From: Bacillota bacterium
GTDB lineage: Bacteria > Bacillota > Clostridia > Acetivibrionales > DTU013
DNA length: 64,000 bases
NCBI GenBank assembly: GCA_023418915.1
Contig: JAEZYU010000038.1
Location: 62,001 to 126,000 of the forward strand
Reading direction: 5' to 3'
In this document: positions 8,206-16,917 of the stretch, in pieces
Layout: every line of letters begins with the position of its first letter
Numbering within the stretch: the first letter of the stretch is position 1
Made by a program: the position numbers and the translations under genes
Notes under the pieces: model-generated
Seen by the model: only the letters and a program-made list of their open reading frames with translations
The model's database searches: none
What the model was told of the DNA's origin: nothing

Positions 8206-9337
8206 TGTTCTCACTCTTATTTAAACGATATACTGTAATCTTGTTGGCAGCATTATAGCTGGTTACATAATGTCCATCCGGAGAAAGGTATATGCTTCCA
8301 TGTCCCTTGCCTATAAGCTCATCAGTCCATGTCATACCTCCGTCAGCAGTTCGAAAGCCTATGATCAATGGCTCCCCGTCTCCGACTAAAGATATCACCA
8401 CAAGAGCATTATCCTTATCAAAAAACCGGATAGCAGCAGGAACACTCTCAAATTTGCCGGGCTTATAACTGTCATATTTTTCCTTCAAAGGAAGTGTGGA
8501 CTTAGTCCAGCTCACCCCATGATCCCTTGTGATACACAGTGTCCCATCCTCTGATAGAACACATCCGGCCATGTCACCGTCCTGTTCATACACTCCAATT
8601 CCTCTGATTTTTCCTATCCCCTCCGGCAGGCTTATTTCAGTAAAATTGAGACCACCGTCCACAGTTTCACTCACTTTATTATTCTGACTGATCCAGCCTC
8701 TCTTATCATCCAAAAAGCTCAGTGGACATTCACCAGGCACTGTCTCGTAATTTGAACTGTCCCCCAGGGTTTTTCCACCATCCGTACTCGCTCTTAAGCC
8801 TCCGGGAGTCCTAAAGCTGACACCCTTCATTCTGCCGCATACCCAAACCACATTTGGATCCACCACTTCTATACCGTAAAGACAGCCGCCGCTTTCCTCA
8901 TTCTTCGTCCAGGTCGCTCCCCCGTCATTTGTATAATGCGTTTTGCCGGTTGAACTGTAGCCGCCGGTAACGCCGAAGCTCTCATTTAAAAAGGCTGCCA
9001 TTCTGACAGTCTGCTTTATCTCCGGCTGCAGGATTGCAGACCAGTTTCCATCAGGAACCGCCACTTTCACTTCACCCGTGCTTGATTCACTCTCTTCTTC
9101 TGTGTTTGCTTCTGATCCGGTTTCCGTTTCTGATACTGCTTCGGCTTCCGTTTCATTCAATGCCTTATCATCTGGCTGCTCTTCCTCTGGCACCTGATCT
9201 GTTGACTGGATTTTCTCTGAAATGACTTCCTTCTCTTTATCATCCTCGCCGGACCCGACCAATGTACTTACCACAATGCCGACTGCTGCCAGACATAGTA
9301 CAACAATTGCCACAAGTGCGATTTTAGAATTTTTCAC
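8195..9337 (-). CDS. Membrane-anchored BNR/YCF48-like beta-propeller protein
   Basis: 380 residues. The N-terminus is KNSKIALVAIVVLC and more hydrophobic residues, a single signal anchor. An acidic Glu/Ser/Thr linker follows (residues about 35-85), and from about 95 there are repeated propeller blades of the Asp-box type: THYTNDGGATWTK, LRASTDGGKTLG, VSETVDGGLNFTE, CITRDHGVSWTK, FRTADGGMTWTD. This is the BNR/HCF136-YCF48 pattern, exported and tethered outside the membrane. The start is GTG at 9337, with AGGAGG 8 nt upstream; the open frame goes 14 codons further. It is first in the operon and overlaps yedE by 11 bp. No function is established for a propeller in this setting. Sialidase is unlikely, since only the Asp-box blades are seen. 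Confidence 0.85.
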   Translation of the reverse strand: MKNSKIALVAIVVLCLAAVGIVVSTLVGSGEDDKEKEVISEKIQSTDQVPEEEQPDDKALNETEAEAVSETETGSEANTEEESESSTGEVKVAVPDGNWSAILQPEIKQTVRMAAFLNESFGVTGGYSSTGKTHYTNDGGATWTKNEESGGCLYGIEVVDPNVVWVCGRMKGVSFRTPGGLRASTDGGKTLGDSSNYETVPGECPLSFLDDKRGWISQNNKVSETVDGGLNFTEISLPEGIGKIRGIGVYEQDGDMAGCVLSEDGTLCITRDHGVSWTKSTLPLKEKYDSYKPGKFESVPAAIRFFDKDNALVVISLVGDGEPLIIGFRTADGGMTWTDELIGKGHGSIYLSPDGHYVTSYNAANKITVYRLNKSENNEE

Positions 9338-9400
9338 TTCACTTACCTCCTGAAAATATTTTGTTTCCCCCTTCATCATGATTTTAAAACAAAAAAAACC

Positions 9401-9428
9401 ATTGTAATCATACTTAAGTATGAGTCAA
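9401..9428 (-). promoter_or_regulatory. Promoter with palindromic operator for the propeller-yedE operon
   Basis: On the minus strand, TTGACT (-35, 9423-9428) and TACAAT (-10, 9401-9406) are 16 bp apart. The spacer is filled by a perfect 16-bp palindrome, TCATACTTAAGTATGA (9408-9423). An exact dyad between -35 and -10 is the classic position of a repressor operator, or of a MerR-type activator site, though MerR promoters usually have 19-bp spacers. Transcription would begin near 9394, 57 nt before the GTG at 9337. The binding protein is unknown. Confidence 0.7.
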
Positions 9429-9498
9429 TAGTTAAAAGACCGTGCGTTTCCATCAGGAGATGCTCTCATGCCACCCAATTAATTCCGATCATACCATA

Positions 9499-12255
9499 TC
9501 ATGTGATAAGCTCAAGTTCGCGGGCTGTGGCTATAGCCTGGGTACGGTTCCTTACACAGAATTTCTCAAATATATGATAAATATGTGTCTTTACTGTATG
9601 AATCGTTATCTGTAAGCGTTCCGAGATTTCCCTGTTGGTATGCCCTATGGCAATCAGCCTGAGAATCTCCAGCTCTCTTTTACTTAACGGCTCATGCAGG
9701 ATTCCCTCCTTCCTGTAGTTAATCAGACTTTCATATTCTACCTGCAATAAATCGCTGAAGCTCTCCATAAGAAGCTGTATGAAGCGGGGCTTTATCCTTT
9801 GCTTCATAGCTGTACAAAGTAAGGGAAGTATCTGCTGTCCTTCATTTATAAAGACACCAAGATAGCCGCTCTTCTCTCCCAGTTCCAATGCTCTCTGAAA
9901 AAATTGCATAGATCTGTCCGTATCACCTTGAACGTACATAATTTTAGTTTTGAGCAGCAGCACTTCAATTTCCCACGTAATGTATCCTGAAGCCGCCGCA
10001 CATGGCTGCTGCCGCTCCAGGTAACTCATAAGCGTGCTCCATGGATATGCCGGTTTCACAAGCTTCATCCTGTACATATCAATGAGCACACGGATCGCTG
10101 TATAATGGATCACATCGGGCTGTAATGGTTTTCTGTCGTCAGTAAAGTTCAGGTTTTGTTCCTTCAGCCATTGCTCTGCATCTTTTATCAGTACTATATC
10201 CGAATCAGCAGCAAGCAGGCAAAGTCTCACCCTATGGGCAGCCACCTCATCATTGCCCTGTATCCAAAAACATATCGCTTCATTAACTGCCTGAAAGGCC
10301 AGGCTTGTCCTGCGATATGCCTGATAAATATATGCCAGCAGTATATAGCCCCATTGCTGATGCTGCCCGGCATTCGTATAGTTTAGCAGTTCAATGCCTT
10401 TCTTTATACTATCTTCCGCTTCGGCAAGCTTGCCTGATTCAAATAAAATTTTGCCCAGTACAATATAAATCGTTCCGGAGAACGGCACGGTGTATCCATC
10501 CGAAAGCCCGGCAATATATGCAATTCCCTCACGGCAGATATCGGTTGCCTTCATAAGGTAACCACTACGGTACATAATATCAGCTAAATGATCAATTGCC
10601 GCTGAGACATTCAGCAAATCCCCGCTCTCACTGCCGATCTGACGGACACTTTCAAAAGCTTTTACTGCAGCTTTCGTATCTCCGGTCAGAAAATATGCTC
10701 TTCCCAGTGCGTACATCATAGCACATCGAAACATAAGCTCATTCTCAGGGAGCCTTTCAAGAGCGGATACCGCCATTTTAGCCACACCCTCAAGATCGGA
10801 CTCCAAAAATAACTCATAAAAAATCCTCAGTTTTCTTATATAGTGGGTCAGGAGTCCGCACTCTCTGCTTTTCGATATGTCTGATCCGTATTTATCTTGA
10901 TTTTTCTCTGCATTTCCCAGCCAGTATTCAATGAGCGCTCTGATTTCGGACTGTTTGATCATTTCCCTGTTTGCAAGAAGCAGACAATTCGCATAAGCAG
11001 CTGAAAGAAGCGGACTTGACTCCACATAATTCACAGGCAGCTCCTTAAGCCAGCGAAAAACAAGCTGAGTCTCACTGCGGTAATAAGTACTCCATAAATT
11101 CCGTTCAATAAGCTCAGATGCGCAGTCATACTGCTCCGACATCATTGCATACGATACAGCCTCATGGATCATGTCATTCCTTTCATACCACCGTATGACA
11201 GCCGAATATAGTTTTGATATCTCTTCTTGTGAAACAGAAAGCATTAGCTGTCGCTTTAAAAAATCTGAAAAGAGATTATGGTAGCGAAACCATTCCCGCC
11301 TGTGATCTATAGAAAACAGGAAAAGGTTGGAGTTCTCGAGTTTCTGCAGCAGTGCCTGACTGCCCTTGATCCCCAGGATCTCATCACATAATGAAGCGCA
11401 AAAACACTCCACTATAGAGGTCTTCAAGAAAAATTCCCGGAGCTTTCGTGACTGTTTTTGAAGTACTACTTCCGCCATATAGTCAAAAATAAAACTATCT
11501 TCCCCTGTAAACCTGCAGATAAAGTCGTGCCTCTTTCCCAGATCAAGTGTCTCCAAGGTAAGCGCAGCCATTTGTATCCCTGCGATCCAGCCTTCCGTCC
11601 GCTCTTCAAGCCTTCTCACATCGTCCTTCTCAAGGTAAATGCAAAGATAATTATTCAACAAACAATTAATCTCGCTCTTCGTAAATCGAAGCTCCGAAAA
11701 AGAAACATCCGTCACACCAAAGCTTGCTCTCAGTCTTGACAAAGATAATGGAGGTCTTTCTCTGGATATGATCACCAATCGCAGATTTATCGGCAGATGC
11801 TCAAGTAAATACTCCAAAGATGCATGGATATCACTATTGCGAATCACATGGTAATCATCGAGCACAAGAATTATCGATCGTCCGCAAGCAGAGACGTCTC
11901 TTATCACCGCATTGACGACCGTTTGCTTAAGAAGCTTTTCAATTGATTGCAATGCCGGCATTACTATACGTCCGATATTGGTGTCGATCATCTGAAGTGA
12001 GGCAATTATGTATTCCCAAAACCGTGAGAAATCATTATCCCCTGTATCCAGTGAAACCCATGCAGCCAATAATTTAGACTCCTTAACCCACTGACTGACC
12101 AGAGTCGTTTTCCCCGAGCCTGCCAGAGACGTAACAAGGAATAAACTGCATCCCTTTTTCAAGCCGCTGTTAAGCTTCTCCATCACCGGTTCTCGTATTA
12201 TGATTCTCTCGCTTATAAGCGGCGTCAGCGTTTTCGTCGGAATCAGATGATCCAT
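9499..12255 (-). CDS. MalT-like LuxR-family transcriptional regulator (STAND ATPase)
   Basis: 918 residues in the MalT order. An N-terminal STAND NTPase has Walker A AGSGKTTLV near residue 48 and Walker B IILVLDDYH near 132. A central alpha-helical TPR-like region spans about 400-820 (MYALGRAYFLTGDTKAAVKAFESV and similar). The C-terminal LuxR helix-turn-helix spans about 855-918 (LSKRELEILRLIAIGHTNREI, HTVKTHIYHIFEKF). Members of the family are ATP-dependent activators switched by a small ligand. It ends 70 bp upstream of the propeller operon promoter on the same strand, so it could control that operon, but MalT-type sites are not usually perfect dyads. Ligand unknown. Confidence 0.93.
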   Translation of the reverse strand: MDHLIPTKTLTPLISERIIIREPVMEKLNSGLKKGCSLFLVTSLAGSGKTTLVSQWVKESKLLAAWVSLDTGDNDFSRFWEYIIASLQMIDTNIGRIVMPALQSIEKLLKQTVVNAVIRDVSACGRSIILVLDDYHVIRNSDIHASLEYLLEHLPINLRLVIISRERPPLSLSRLRASFGVTDVSFSELRFTKSEINCLLNNYLCIYLEKDDVRRLEERTEGWIAGIQMAALTLETLDLGKRHDFICRFTGEDSFIFDYMAEVVLQKQSRKLREFFLKTSIVECFCASLCDEILGIKGSQALLQKLENSNLFLFSIDHRREWFRYHNLFSDFLKRQLMLSVSQEEISKLYSAVIRWYERNDMIHEAVSYAMMSEQYDCASELIERNLWSTYYRSETQLVFRWLKELPVNYVESSPLLSAAYANCLLLANREMIKQSEIRALIEYWLGNAEKNQDKYGSDISKSRECGLLTHYIRKLRIFYELFLESDLEGVAKMAVSALERLPENELMFRCAMMYALGRAYFLTGDTKAAVKAFESVRQIGSESGDLLNVSAAIDHLADIMYRSGYLMKATDICREGIAYIAGLSDGYTVPFSGTIYIVLGKILFESGKLAEAEDSIKKGIELLNYTNAGQHQQWGYILLAYIYQAYRRTSLAFQAVNEAICFWIQGNDEVAAHRVRLCLLAADSDIVLIKDAEQWLKEQNLNFTDDRKPLQPDVIHYTAIRVLIDMYRMKLVKPAYPWSTLMSYLERQQPCAAASGYITWEIEVLLLKTKIMYVQGDTDRSMQFFQRALELGEKSGYLGVFINEGQQILPLLCTAMKQRIKPRFIQLLMESFSDLLQVEYESLINYRKEGILHEPLSKRELEILRLIAIGHTNREISERLQITIHTVKTHIYHIFEKFCVRNRTQAIATARELELIT

Positions 12256-12353
12256 TCTTTTAACCCTTCACTTTATTCATCCTGGTTTCGTATGATATTG
12301 ATTTCAACAGCATCTATACAATAACATAATTATACGCATGTTTCTACATTTTC

Positions 12354-13604
12354 TCATTTACATCGTACCATTGCCGCCGGCTTTCCTTTTTCTCCGGTCC
12401 ATCCTGATCTCAAGCCTGCCGCTATCGAGAAAACGAGCATCAGTATGCTGCAGAAGGCGAACACACCGCAAAAAGAGAACCTGCTGATCATGTATGCGGT
12501 CAAGCCCATTCCCGCTAGCTTTCCTACGCTTGTCACGACATCGTTCAATCCGGTTACTCTGGCCATATACATTTTATCAGTGATTATCTGATACCTTGCG
12601 GCCAATAAGATTGTTGCAAATGAAATGATTGTGCCCTCAACAAACTGAAGAAGGAGGATAAACGCATAGTTTCTGACGATGATGTAAAACAGCCATAAAA
12701 ATGAAACCACCGCAAGGCCCCCATAAAACAACCGGCCGCTGCGCATCCCAGACCTGCCGGATCTGCTGTCCATATATCCGGCAAGCAGCATAGCCAGCAG
12801 GTTTGACCCGTAATATATAGTTATCATAAGGCTCCAGCCCCTTGACGTTACCTTGATCACATCAAATGCGTATGGATAAAAGGATAGATTAACAGCGATA
12901 GTGCAAAAACCAATAATGATACCTGCAGCCAACAGTTCCCAAACCCCAGGTGTGTTTCTGCAGTAATTCCAGCCATCTAAAATCCCTGATAACGTGCTTT
13001 CGCCGGTATGTGTCCTGTATGGACAGGGCTTGCCGCTGCCTGCCGATATTACGGATATGACTGTCAGAAGGCTGGACATTAAGCAGCACAGTGAAGAAAT
13101 TATTATAGATGGTGCAGGTCCATAAGTATCGGTAAGGTACCCGGCCAGAAGGGGTCCTGCCAGATATGCCGCACCGGCTGCTCCCGTAAGCATCGAGTTT
13201 GCCTTGAGCGCCCCTTCCCTTCCTGAGACGCCCAATACATATTTCTTTCTTGACGGATTATAGAATACGTCCAAAACTGATATCAATATGAGAAGAAGGT
13301 AGATATGCGCTACACTCCCCGCATGCAGAAAAAGAGGGACGGTCAGAAATCTTACTATATCGATCAGGACAAGAAGCCGTCCTTCCCTTGCCTTGTCTCC
13401 CAGTACTCCGGCAAAGGGAGATGCAAAAATTCCCGGCAGTGCTGATAAGGCGATTCCTGCCGCTGCTGAGATTCCTGAACCTGTCAGTTTGTAAATCAGA
13501 GTCGTAACGGCAATAAATCTCATCGACTCTCCAAAGTTCTCAAGTCCCTGACCTGCAAGGAAAAATCTAAAAGATTTGATTTTGTAGCTATTTCCACTAA
13601 ACAT
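12354..13604 (-). CDS. MFS transporter (MFS_3/EntS-like exporter family)
   Basis: 416 residues with about twelve hydrophobic segments. Near the N-terminus are FRFFLAGQGLENFGESM and FAGVLGDKAREGRLLVLID, the G-x-x-x-D-R/K-x-x-R-R-type loop of the major facilitator superfamily. The middle FYNPSRKKYV, and SLMITIYYGSN plus AGYMDSRSGR in the second half, resemble the MFS_3 exporters that handle siderophores or drugs. No substrate can be read from sequence. It lies between the VanW-like gene and the LuxR regulator with its own gaps of 113 and 98 bp, so it may be independently transcribed or be under the LuxR regulator's locus. Confidence 0.85.
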   Translation of the reverse strand: MFSGNSYKIKSFRFFLAGQGLENFGESMRFIAVTTLIYKLTGSGISAAAGIALSALPGIFASPFAGVLGDKAREGRLLVLIDIVRFLTVPLFLHAGSVAHIYLLLILISVLDVFYNPSRKKYVLGVSGREGALKANSMLTGAAGAAYLAGPLLAGYLTDTYGPAPSIIISSLCCLMSSLLTVISVISAGSGKPCPYRTHTGESTLSGILDGWNYCRNTPGVWELLAAGIIIGFCTIAVNLSFYPYAFDVIKVTSRGWSLMITIYYGSNLLAMLLAGYMDSRSGRSGMRSGRLFYGGLAVVSFLWLFYIIVRNYAFILLLQFVEGTIISFATILLAARYQIITDKMYMARVTGLNDVVTSVGKLAGMGLTAYMISRFSFCGVFAFCSILMLVFSIAAGLRSGWTGEKGKPAAMVRCK

Positions 13605-13717
13605 GCAGCACCATTATTCCGAAGCATTACTATTTGATGTTATTCCGGCAGTAATGATGCTATTCGCACAATAAGCGTATAATACCAAGGAAATTTCAGA
13701 ATATGTGATGTGCAGAC

Positions 13718-14626
13718 TCACCCATTTGATGGACCCCTCTCAACAAGGTGAGGCATCGGCTGATATCTGCTCAAGCCCATATACCTCATTTCCACATTGT
13801 CACCACTGTTTACTCTTATCCATGATTTAACAACTGCGCCATCCATGCCCTCCATCAGCAGCTTTTTGTCATCAGCGCCGAGCTGGGGGTTTATCTTGTA
13901 CATTACAGGTGCTTTTGTCGTTTCAAGTACTTCATGGGTCCATTCAACACAAGGCGCAGGCCTTGTGCCGTAAAATGCCATGTAGAGCACATTATCTATA
14001 CCCTTTGCCCAAATCATTATATCTGAACCGGTATTGTTCAAAAACCTGAAGTCCTTATTGCCGTATGAAACCGTCGCATCCTGACCGTATGGTACATATG
14101 GCACCGGCATCGTGTGGTTGTGGCGTTCTACTATCTTTACATCCGATAGCACCGCAACATTATAAAGCGTCGATGCGATCTTACAAACCCCGCCTCCTAC
14201 AGTAGTAGTTACCAATGTGCCTATATATGTGGGGCCTTTCCTGAAGCCCTTGCTTTCGACGTAAGGTCCTATAGTGCTGTTTTGTGAGAATATCTCGTCG
14301 GGTCTGACGACAGTACCGGCAAGCATGTCTGCAGCCAAATGCACATTATATTCCTCACCGGGAAGGGGATCCTTCAATACGGTCATGTAGCCGCCCAGCA
14401 TCACGCTTGTCTTTTTTTCCGAAACAGCCCTTATAAATTCATTGTCATTCGCCCATGGCATATTACGTTCAGGACCTGAGCTCAGATCATTACCAATGCT
14501 GTCCCCTATCTCCTCCCTGCCGCCTTTGTCCTCTGTTGGCGCCATACCATCACACGGCATTGCGGCAGCAGGTTCTGCAACTGAAATACACAGCGAAATA
14601 AATAATACTAATATGGTCTTGTGCAA
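13718..14626 (-). CDS. VanW-like secreted protein
   Basis: 302 residues. It starts TTGCACAAG (read as Met) with AAGG 8 nt upstream. A signal peptide (TILVLFISLCISVAEPAAA) ends near residue 22, then a low-complexity linker. A VanW domain covers about 90-225: IFSQNSTIGPYVESKGF, GGGVCKIASTLYNVAVLSDV, ERHNHTMPVPYVPYGQDATV. The GGGVCQ/K-x-S-T-L-Y-N block is the most conserved part of the family. The C-terminal 75 residues follow the beta-sheet part with no recognised extra domain (no G5 domain). VanW proteins are linked to cell-wall remodelling and were first seen in a vancomycin-resistance cluster, but no van genes are nearby. Function is unproven. Confidence 0.85.
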   Translation of the reverse strand: MHKTILVLFISLCISVAEPAAAMPCDGMAPTEDKGGREEIGDSIGNDLSSGPERNMPWANDNEFIRAVSEKKTSVMLGGYMTVLKDPLPGEEYNVHLAADMLAGTVVRPDEIFSQNSTIGPYVESKGFRKGPTYIGTLVTTTVGGGVCKIASTLYNVAVLSDVKIVERHNHTMPVPYVPYGQDATVSYGNKDFRFLNNTGSDIMIWAKGIDNVLYMAFYGTRPAPCVEWTHEVLETTKAPVMYKINPQLGADDKKLLMEGMDGAVVKSWIRVNSGDNVEMRYMGLSRYQPMPHLVERGPSNG

Positions 14627-14850
14627 CTTTGATACCTTCTCCTCATATTCATTTTTTCTAAAAGATGCTGATAATTATGTATCGCATTTTCTATAGTGAT
14701 GGAAATCGGCTTCACTGGTTTATTTTTCGCAAATGCATGTGGATTAACTCATAGAATAAATTCCAGTAATAATACACCAAGCATTTACATATTGTCATTT
14801 GAGAAAGGGAAATGAAATTAATGGCAAGAATTAGCGGAGGGGAAAAAAGC

Positions 14851-15264
14851 ATGGTTGTTTTACTCTCGCTCTTCGGCATGATATGCTGGGGCATCGGGCC
14901 TGTATTTGCCAAAGCTGCGCTGAAAAACATCGATCCTGTGGCCGGTCTCATACTGCGTACTATTTTTGCAGCAAGTGTCGTTTCCGGCTGGGTCATCATC
15001 AGTGGGAATTTCTCAAAGGTGAGCAGCATACCTGCAGGAACCTGGTGGCTGATCGGCGTAGAAGCGCTCCTTGCCACACTTGTGGGGGACCTTGCATATT
15101 ATGCCGCACTTAAAAGGGGCGATGTATCGCTGGTGACGATAATAATGTCCAGCTCACCCCTTATCACCATATTATGTTCAGTTCTATTCCTGGGTGAACA
15201 AATAACACTGATGCGTCTTATCGGCGCGACACTTGTAGTAGCCGGCATCATACTGATAGTGTAG
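14851..15264 (+). CDS. Half-size EamA/DMT-family transporter
   Basis: 137 residues, five hydrophobic segments, one EamA domain (FGMICWGIGPVFAKAALKNI, ending LVVAGIILIV). Full-length DMT exporters carry two such domains, so this one should work as a dimer, as in the EmrE-like half-size group. The start is ATG at 14851, with GGAGGGG 8 nt upstream. ATGs at 14812 and 14821 are in frame, but the upstream extension lacks a better binding site and the shorter form fits the family's 138-140 residues. It is plus-strand, divergent from VanW, and ends 2 bp from the stop of the opposing decarboxylase. Substrate unknown. Confidence 0.8.
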   Translation: MVVLLSLFGMICWGIGPVFAKAALKNIDPVAGLILRTIFAASVVSGWVIISGNFSKVSSIPAGTWWLIGVEALLATLVGDLAYYAALKRGDVSLVTIIMSSSPLITILCSVLFLGEQITLMRLIGATLVVAGIILIV

Positions 15265-15266
15265 TG

Positions 15267-16757
15267 TCACTGCCTAAGAGAGGCACCTGTCTCCTGGACC
15301 GAATATTTGCTGCCCAGCACTCTTATATAGTCCATATTGGGATCACAGGTGCCCTGAAGCTCGCAGCGCTCTTCCTTCAGCAGCCTGATGTAATCTATAA
15401 CATCCTGCGTTATTCTCTCTCCAAGGCAGATCACCGGTATTCCTGGAGGATATGCCATAACCATCTCTCCTGCGATCTCGCCGGCCGAGTCCTCCAGCTT
15501 CACTACCTTTTTCCCGTTATAAAAAGCATCTCTGGGCGTAACTATCATCTCCGGACTGTCAGGTATCGTAAAATCGTTTTTTCTCATATCTCCTGGGCTG
15601 ATCAGTGACAATTGGCGCAAAGCGTTTACAAGCGCCGTTATGTCTTCTCTCCTGTCTCCTATGGAAACAATTGCAAGTATATTATACAGATCTGACATCT
15701 CCACCTGTATGTTGAATTTTTCCCTTAGAAGAACCTCGACCTGATAGCCTGTGTATCCTGTATTTTTTACGTTCACACCGAGCTTGGTCTCATCAAAGTC
15801 ACAGCATCCGGGCAGTCCGGCCAGTTCCTGGCCGAATGCAAAAAAACCGGTCATCCTGTTTATTTCCTCCCTGGCCCAGCGCACAAGCTCCAAAGTATCC
15901 TGGAGCAATTCTGAACCTTTGGTTACGAGCTGTCTCCTGGCTATGTCCAGCGAGCACATGAGCAGATATGAAGCACTGGAGGTAAATGTGAGTGAAAGAG
16001 ACTGCATGATCCTGTCCTGTGGTATAAGACTGCCTCTTGACAGCAGCACGGAGCTTTGTGTGAGCGACCCTGCAGTTTTATGTATGCTCGCTGCACTCAT
16101 GTCCGCCCCTACCTCCATCGCGGTGAGAGGAAAATCATCATGAAACTTCATATGAGCACCATGCGCTTCATCTGAGATCACTGCCATATCATGCATATGA
16201 GCTGTTCTTACTATGGATTTGATATCGGAGGTCATACCGTAGTAGGTTGGATTTATGATGAAAACAGCTTTGGCATGAGGATTTTTTTTAATTGCCCTCC
16301 TGATATTTTCTGTTGTAACGCCCATAGTGATACCAAGCTGGTGATTAAACTCCGGCTGTACATAAACAGGCATTGCACCGCTTAGTATTATACCGCCGAT
16401 CGTTGATTTATGGGCATTCCTCGGCAGGATCACCTTGCTTCCGGGATCGCAGGCGCTCAGGATCATAGCTTGAACACCTGAAGTAGTACCGTTTACAAGA
16501 AAAAATGCGTGCTCAGCACCGAATGCATGAGCCATGAGCTTTTGTGCTTCCGATATGACGCCGGTGGGATTACAGGCAAAGTCCAGATCCTCCATGCCGT
16601 TCACATCCATCCTTAGCGCCTTCTCACCTATGTACTCGACCAGCTCCCTGATCCCTCTTCCCTGCTTGTGTCCGGGTACATGAAAGGGTATTACATCTTC
16701 ATCAATATATTTTTTTACCGCATCAAAAAGCGGAGTCCTGTTTTGGTTCATCCGCAC
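15267..16757 (-). CDS. Orn/Lys/Arg-type PLP decarboxylase (SpeA/YaaO-like)
   Basis: 496 residues of the fold-type I basic amino-acid decarboxylases. Motifs are IPFHVPGHKQGRG near residue 25, MDLDF... with NGMEDLD, FLVNGTTSGVQAM near 95, and the PLP lysine in AASIHKTAGSLTQ near 226. The C-terminal domain follows with EKFNIQVEMSD. It lacks the N-terminal wing domain of the large inducible enzymes, so it belongs to the short Gram-positive group (arginine or lysine decarboxylase, feeding polyamine synthesis). The start is GTG at 16757, 8 nt after the AGG of AGGTGAT; ATG at 16751 is next best, while the ATG at 16778 has no binding site. Substrate is not decided by sequence. Confidence 0.87.
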   Translation of the reverse strand: MRMNQNRTPLFDAVKKYIDEDVIPFHVPGHKQGRGIRELVEYIGEKALRMDVNGMEDLDFACNPTGVISEAQKLMAHAFGAEHAFFLVNGTTSGVQAMILSACDPGSKVILPRNAHKSTIGGIILSGAMPVYVQPEFNHQLGITMGVTTENIRRAIKKNPHAKAVFIINPTYYGMTSDIKSIVRTAHMHDMAVISDEAHGAHMKFHDDFPLTAMEVGADMSAASIHKTAGSLTQSSVLLSRGSLIPQDRIMQSLSLTFTSSASYLLMCSLDIARRQLVTKGSELLQDTLELVRWAREEINRMTGFFAFGQELAGLPGCCDFDETKLGVNVKNTGYTGYQVEVLLREKFNIQVEMSDLYNILAIVSIGDRREDITALVNALRQLSLISPGDMRKNDFTIPDSPEMIVTPRDAFYNGKKVVKLEDSAGEIAGEMVMAYPPGIPVICLGERITQDVIDYIRLLKEERCELQGTCDPNMDYIRVLGSKYSVQETGASLRQ

Positions 16758-16794
16758 ACAAATCACCTGATATTTCATAATGTGTCATACGTTT

Positions 16795-16827
16795 ATTATA
16801 TGGTGCATGAATCAGGCCGGTGCATGA
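16795..16827 (-). promoter_or_regulatory. Possible decarboxylase promoter with paired direct repeats
   Basis: A TATAAT (-10 like) lies at 16795-16800 on the minus strand, about 38 nt before the GTG start. Directly upstream, TCATGCACC occurs twice (16802-16810 and 16819-16827) with a period of 17 bp, where a -35 box would normally be; no good -35 is visible. This is the look of an activator-dependent promoter. Weak evidence. Confidence 0.35.
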
Positions 16828-16831
16828 CCAG

Positions 16832-16865
16832 TTCAGCCCGGACACAAGAGTATGTCCGGGCTGAA
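16832..16865. terminator. 13-bp perfect hairpin between divergent and convergent units
   Basis: Arms TTCAGCCCGGACA (16832-16844) and TGTCCGGGCTGAA (16853-16865) enclose an 8-nt loop. On the plus strand it is followed by TATG then T6. On the minus strand, the direction of the ABC permease that ends at 16918, no T run follows. It is downstream of that operon and just upstream of the decarboxylase promoter, so it may separate the two units. Its T run faces the other way. Confidence 0.5.
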
Positions 16866-16917
16866 TATGTTTTTTACTGAATCATATGCCAGTTTTATTT
16901 GATTGTTCAGGATGGAT

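Noticed and set aside
8195..9337. Sialidase activity for the propeller protein
   Set aside because: Only Asp-box blades are seen; the arginine triad and RIP motif of sialidases were not found.
14812..14850. Longer start for the EamA protein
   Set aside because: ATG at 14851 has GGAGGGG at ideal distance and gives the standard half-size length.
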